Source of the DNA: Lactifluus volemus
Taxonomy: Eukaryota > Basidiomycota > Agaricomycetes > Russulales > Russulaceae
Length of the DNA: 64,000 nucleotides
Direction: 5' to 3'
NCBI GenBank assembly: GCA_022376515.1
Contig: WTXI01000009.1
Location: 558,001-622,000 of the forward strand
This document shows, one piece after another, positions 58,492 to 64,000 of the stretch. Numbering within the stretch: the first letter of the stretch is position 1; the number at the start of each line of letters is the position of its first letter. The notes below the pieces were generated by a model. The model saw only the letters and a list, made by a program, of their open reading frames with translations. It searched no databases and was not told the origin of the DNA. The position numbers and the translations under genes were made by a program.

Positions 58492-59693
58492 AGGTCTTTC
58501 GAATGGAGTTCATATTTGTGGTGACCGTTGTTATCAACAGAGCTTCCCAGCAGAACGTAGAGCATCTTGTTTATTCTTTCATCAGTCTGAGATCGTGGTT
58601 TTGTACCTTCCATGCAATACAGTACCGCCTGTAGTAACGACCATTGGTTGAAAATCCGTCTGTACGAAGGGTTGCATGCCCACAAAAGGCCTTCCAGGGA
58701 TCTTAACATCAGCTGATCGACGGTACATTTCTTGAATCTATGACTCCGTCGAGGAAAAGGGCCACAACATGTGCCGTAAAGTGTGGGAAAGCCCTGGACC
58801 TGCAACACGCTCTGACGCTTCATGCTCACAACGTCTTGCATAACGTGGTTCCTCCCAGTGGAAAATCCGATGATTCCGATCACCTGAAAATTTTCATGTG
58901 ATCGGTGGAGAAAATGCGTACCTGAGCGACTGGTGCCGTTTCGCCTACCAGTGCTGTAGGTCGTACTAGTAGATGCCCAATGCTGGAAATGAGGATGAGG
59001 AACAGTGTCCAAGCTACGGGTGGACACACCGAGAGACTATAAATGATGGTATGCTGTTGCTTCTTTGATATTTTGGCTTACCTCACGCTCGAGTTACGAT
59101 TGGATGCTATATATCCACCGCCCCCACCTTTCACGGTCTACTTACTGTACCATCTGCAGCCTCAAATTGATCACGAAGTTGGTGGCATAAGCCCTTGTTC
59201 GTGGAGCTCCGCAGTAAAGTAACCAGCTAGACCTTAGTACTACTCTCCGGCCTTCCAACGTGTCCGTAAAGTCCTCTAAGCCTCCTCTCAAAGCTCTCTT
59301 GCAAAGACTCTCAGAGTTGTCTTAATTCCAGTAGCTGCCCTATGTGTACCCCAACTCAAGTTACACTATAGCATCAGAAGACCCAGAAAGCCAGAGTCGA
59401 TTTCTTGGGGGTACCCCCTCCGACATGTGATATCTACGTTTGAGGGATTGGATATAAGTGAACACCCCAAGCATACCTAGCTTGACAGCGCGCGCATGAA
59501 TGAACGTTAGGTTTTCGAGGCGATTAACCAGTGAAATTTCCAACTGACTTATATCTTGATATGAAGCGAAGAAGTAGTATGCTCAGGCTACCACCAGTCG
59601 TCAATGCTCCCCGATTTCGTATAAAAATACGACTGTTTTGTGTGATCGAAGACAATGAATACTTGGCCTCCTCGAGACGTCCAGTCTCATCAC
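58492..59693. other. Spacer between NTF2-like genes
   Basis: A minus-strand open stretch (58488-59027, 179 codons) has no recognised similarity and a diverged counterpart after copy 2 (about 60464-60847). It is probably duplicated 3' flank, not a gene. From 59240 it is the promoter of copy 2. Confidence 0.4.
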
Positions 59694-60428
59694 ATGATGT
59701 CCCAACCACAGTTCCAGTTGCCCCTCGTTCCCTCTCCGCAGTTGAGAGTCGTGCTCGATTATTTCAACCGCCTCTCGCGCTGGGAACTCGATGAGCTCAG
59801 CCTGCTGTCCTCAGCAAATTTCATCCAGGAGACCTTACCCGCGTCCATGGGTGTACCATCCCGAACCAAGAGCGAAGATATAGCCTTTCTGAAGGAGTTA
59901 CGAGATTCGTTGCACAGTCTCCCGCTAGAGGTGTGTCACAGATCGTCGTGTCCCCGCTCTTTCCGTTGGCTGATTGGTGGGTGCCTGAAGATCCTGATAT
60001 ACGACATGAATGAGAGCAAGGGTAAAATTTGGGTACACGTACGCACCATTCTTATGCCCTCCGCGCATTGCTGAGAAAGAAATTCGGAAATTGACTGCAT
60101 GGTGCTTGCACAGATGTTGATAGCCCCAATCGACGTCGAGTGTTTCTTCTTATTCGAGTTTGGTACCGGCAACGAGGAGGAGCTCATCGTTAGGGTCATC
60201 GAGTTCGTTGACAGCAAGACGTTCACGGAAACGAATGCTCAAGGTAGCCAAAGCGTCAAGTCGCCTATCCAAGCTCTCACAAGTTCGGTCTGTAAAATGT
60301 TCTTGGCCGCGAGCCACTGCTACCTAGATATGCTGCTGTTCGTACCCCGGAGTATCATATACGTCCTGAGCGTTGAGGGCAACTTGAAGAGCATGACCCG
60401 TTCATCAGCAGTAGTGCGGAGAATGTAG
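59694..60428 (+). CDS. NTF2/SnoaL-like protein (copy 2)
   Basis: Tandem paralogue of 57911-58491. Exons 59694-59930, 59991-60038 and 60114-60428 encode 199 residues. I chose the ATG at 59694 because exon 1 is then 237 bp as in copy 1, and because the in-frame ATG at 59655 is only 35 bases from the TATA box. In exon 3 the acceptor used by copy 1 is out of frame here, and the next CAG (60111-60113) restores the frame. The protein therefore lacks about 14 residues in the middle but gains a longer C-terminus after FVDSKTF that does not resemble copy 1. Confidence 0.72.
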
Positions 60429-63400
60429 GGCACCTTGTGCATATCGTTTTGTGCTTTCATCAGTCAGAGATCGTCGCTTTGTATCCACCGATAACAATCA
60501 TCGATCGAAAGGTCCGTCCGTACGAAGGATCGCACGAATCCGTGGTGACATCTTCCATGAATCAGCTCGGGTGCCGTTACATGTGCTACCATGCGAGATT
60601 CGTCCCGTTTTGTCCTAACCGAAAACGAAGGCGGAAGGATGCGAAGTCCATCGATTCTGTGCATGGAAACACTTGTCCAGGACCTTGTAAAACGGTACTG
60701 GAAACGTTCCGGGCCAGCGCAATGATGTCGGCACCATGATTCAAAACGCGTATTAACCATAGGTAGCAGTGTCGGTGTAAAGGGTATTCCCGAGATGAAA
60801 GCAGGTGATCCCTCTGCAAAAATGGTTAGACAATTGGACAAGTCCAAATGATTCGACTCCGGTCACAGTCACATAATAGTTGTATCTGGCTGGATTCCGA
60901 AATGAATGGGCGCTTATTTCCGAGTTTGGAATCCGGCTGTCGAGATAATGTTCCACCTGACTACGTATACGTCTTCATAGAGGTTGATCCATGAGCGACG
61001 TCAATATCCAACCAGCTCATTAGACGTAACTCACCAGTATCCCATCCAGAACCGATAGGTTCTGAGTCGTTATGACGTCAGCAACGAAGGATAGACGTTT
61101 ATAAGTAGCACCGGTATAGGCGTGGGGATCCGAAATAACCCGAAGTAGAGAGGATTGTCGGCGATCGTTGTGATTCAATGTAGTCAATGCGGGCACGACA
61201 TCGGTGTACTAATGTGAAAAATGTGCGCCAAGCGGTGGGCTCCGCTAGGGCCGGTTGCCCGAGCAGCCGGCGGCGCTGAACCGATATCGAGATCCCGGAA
61301 GCGTTTTGAAACCTACTGCCGACCACCGACATCGGCAGTGACGTGTGAGACCGAGAAACAAAATCAGAAACAAAATCAGTACAGTACGAAATACACAAGA
61401 CAGATCGAAATGAGGTTAGCAGCGCTGAAGTGACCCTTTTGCCGAAACATCCGGCCACTAGATCCGAAGTGACAAGATCATGAGTTCTGAGCTTGGTTGA
61501 AGCACGTCATAACAGAAGCTGCAGGTATGGAGTGTCCCGTGAACCGACGATGGTCCTATGTATGGTCTGAGCAGGGTCACCCCGATATTTCCCAGAAGAG
61601 GGTGCATCTATCCGAACAAAAGAGGCCCCCTAAAGCATTTCCTGTTTCATGATAGTACTGCGCGACGTACTAGCCTCTAGTAGCGCGAAGCATGTGTGAC
61701 GCATAAACTTCATGGAAGGCGCCACGGCGTTAATCGCACCGAGGGGCGTTTTCTGCCCACTGGAGAAGCCTCCAAGGAAGATAAATGGTCCGCGAAGGAT
61801 GGGAGAAGCTGCTGGATAACGAAGTGCAGCTTGCCGAAATTTTCTGTAGGGCTGCTTCACGGTAAATAAACAATCTAACGACTGACCGCTCATTCACAGA
61901 CCGGAGGCTAAACCGGCGACATGAGTCCATCAAACACTCAAAATAGCTTACTTTGGACTCTCTGTGCAGTACGATAGGAGCCACTAAGCGAGAACCAAGG
62001 TTTAACACTAGGCCCCGAGAGGATGGGATGCTGGGAAGCCAGTCGCTTACATTATACCATGCCGACTTCTGTCTTAAGATGGTCGGGTGCACAGCGCTGA
62101 TACTGTAAAAAGAGATTCAGGGTAGTCGGAACTTTTGGCAAAGAAGGCACAAGTATATACTACTTCATTGACAACGAATGGTCTGAGGAGGTCCTAGGGA
62201 CCATCGAATTGAACGTTTCTAGACCGCCAGATGTCCGGCATATTCGGGAATCTTGATCGAGGGCCGCGTATATGACAAATACCGCGTCGACTTCGCAGTA
62301 TTTGAGAACGTTGTCGTAGGAAGCTACCTACAAATCCACATGGGTTGTTGCGGCAGTTTGCAGATGACAAGACCGTTTCAAGGGTTGATGCAGCGCCAGG
62401 GCCGAGAAGCCAGCTGCACAAGGGCATCTAAGTCGTGGAACCCCAGGGCATGGCGAGCCGTATACTACAACTCGGAGGTGCCACAGTCAGATTGATGATG
62501 CCAAGATTATTGGAGCTGACGTGCCTTAAGTTCGCAATGGGGCCAATGCGGGCGTGAGCCAATGGAGGCACAACATCTGATGGGCGTAGCACGCGGATGG
62601 GAAGGCGGAGAGAAGGTTGGAAAGAACAAGGAATGTAATTGGCGTAGAATGGAACCATTGTCATGGTGGTGATGTATCAACGGGAGCGCCCTCGCTCCTG
62701 GGGACAGTCGACGGTTTGACATAGATATGTTAAGCCAAAGGGCGAGAAAGATATGTAATAAGCTAGAAAGACTAACCTGGGACGACTTTGACGGGACCTG
62801 ACAGATTTCTACGATGGCTTGTCGGTGTGGGAATCCATATAGGTACATAGTAAGGCACCTCTAATATAAATTTTCCGAGAAATCGGAAAGTGGCGCTAGA
62901 GTCGTATTGACGTCAGAGACAATAGCTGTAGGACAGATCGGGTTCTGGAAGCCTAATTGACACGGTACTGCACCGTCTCCGAAATTGCTTTTTGTGTATT
63001 TCAAGCTCGTAGCACATGTACGACCGATTTGAAATTGTGCTCTCCTAGAATCCTTGAATTCGCTGCGGAGTACAATTAGGGCCGATCTGGTCATCTGTCC
63101 GTTTTGATAGGAATTTATTAAGTCACCGCATGCATTTCATGAGTTGCACTGCTTTGTGGCAGCCAATGTAGAGGCTCCGTGCCGTGTTGTGTTGGCTGAT
63201 AAGTCGTCTCTGTGCCTTAATCCAAATGCAACTGGTTAAATTCAGGATACGGGATCCTTGATTATTATAGGACACTCAACAGAGCCACCTCTATGCCCAA
63301 TAATGGGAAGATGAGGGAGGAGAGAGGAAGGGGACCCGACTAAAGATGGTTTCGGAGAGGCAGAAGCCGAAAGTGCATCTGTCAAGCCAGTAGTTTACTA

Positions 63401-64000
63401 GCATAGAAGCCTGAAAGGGTAGCGCAAACAATTAGGACCATCAAGAGCCAGAAAATGAGCAACGAGTACAAAAACGAGAGAAGGGGGTGCCACGAATGCA
63501 ACCATCAGTCAGAGAAGCAGTGTCTGAGGTTTGTTGACCGTGTACAGAAGCCGAGTAAAAGAAACGTAAAACGAGCACGGAGCCAACGACTGGAAGGTCG
63601 GGGGGGACCGTGAAAGTGATCAGGAACCGGGCTACAATGTCCGTACCCGTGACAGAGCGGAGGCACAGGACCGTCAACGTCATGTCACTGAACTCTAGGG
63701 TGAAGGCGATGGTCAGAAAGTTTGATTATCGCGCATACATCTCTGTTGGAGACGAGGGAAAAAAGGTGACAGGGGGCGGTGAAGAAGTACGGAAGCGGTA
63801 AGACGGGGGAAGTGTGGAAAAGAAAAAAGAAAAAAAAAGGGAGAGAGATGATTCTGGACCAGGAGTGACTTTCTGGGTTAAAGGTCATAAAGCCGGTCAG
63901 GGATCAAGTTGAACGAGAAGAATTGAAAGAGGAAAGGGAAGGGACGGGATAAGAAACCAAACCCGAAGTGGAAAGAGCGTGAAATGTAATTTGAAATTAT
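60429..64000. other. Right-hand region without recognised genes
   Basis: Only short frames. Several minus-strand pieces (60753-60956, 61099-61458, 61730-62092 and 62160-62330) have protein-like composition and might be exons of a decayed or unknown gene, but I could not chain them with acceptable splice sites. 62850-64000 shows nothing. Confidence 0.35.

Noticed and set aside
58488..59027. 179-codon minus-strand frame
   Set aside because: Its diverged counterpart after NTF2-like copy 2 is not conserved as the same reading frame, and no domain is recognisable.
1..64000. CRISPR arrays, rRNA and tRNA genes
   Set aside because: No regularly spaced repeat-spacer pattern and no convincing cloverleaf or rRNA sequence was seen by eye. 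A tRNA scan would be decisive for short RNA genes.

Overview
The window looks like an accessory, transposon-rich stretch of an Agaricomycete (mushroom-forming basidiomycete) genome. The genes are split by many 47-68 bp introns with GTRNGT-type donors. The protein families (OrdA-like cytochrome P450, aryl-alcohol-type aldo-keto reductases, NTF2-like orphans, long F-box proteins) are typical of that class. Transposons of several classes are interleaved with locally duplicated genes. All gene models here were spliced by eye; almost every exon chain closes in frame, which is the main support for them.

Layout, left to right. 1-1502: 5' part of a minus-strand hypothetical gene that runs off the left edge. 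2.1-9.1 kb: two diverged tandem units, each with one 387-residue aldo-keto reductase gene (3607-5109 and 6779-8289). 9.1-11.27 kb: no gene recognised. 11273-30610: one old Helitron on the minus strand with both ends visible. It carries a Rep/helicase gene and a downstream accessory gene (12015-13100), and was later hit by three insertions: a 3.25 kb CTAG-rich terminal-inverted-repeat (TIR) element (13251-16502), a 2.16 kb TTAAGCA-rich TIR element carrying a WD40 gene fragment (19162-21321), and a young, complete copia retrotransposon (22996-28363).

31.4-35 kb: an intact 11-exon P450 gene and a decayed relative. 36.3-43.9 kb: three tandem protein-kinase genes. Each unit carries LINE debris upstream, and decayed P450 fragments lie between copies. 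Copies 2 and 3 have lost the DFG glycine and also the TATA box. 43.9-46.9 kb: insertions piled into the 3' flank of kinase 3, including a truncated relative of the TTAAGCA element and an 868 bp MITE.

47.6-49.4 kb: an F-box gene. 49.4-53.2 kb: no gene; small repeats, a TA-flanked MITE and a second Helitron terminus. 53.2-56.3 kb: USO1/p115, the only clear housekeeping gene. 57.9-60.4 kb: two tandem NTF2-like genes. 60.4-64 kb: no gene recognised.

Functionally, the P450 and aldo-keto reductases fit oxidation and reduction of aromatic or aldehyde substrates, but nothing shows that they form one pathway. The most unusual material is the family of TIR elements with CATCAGCAA-type ends and different subterminal repeat arrays, the Helitron with its accessory gene, and the kinase copies that appear to be turning into pseudokinases.
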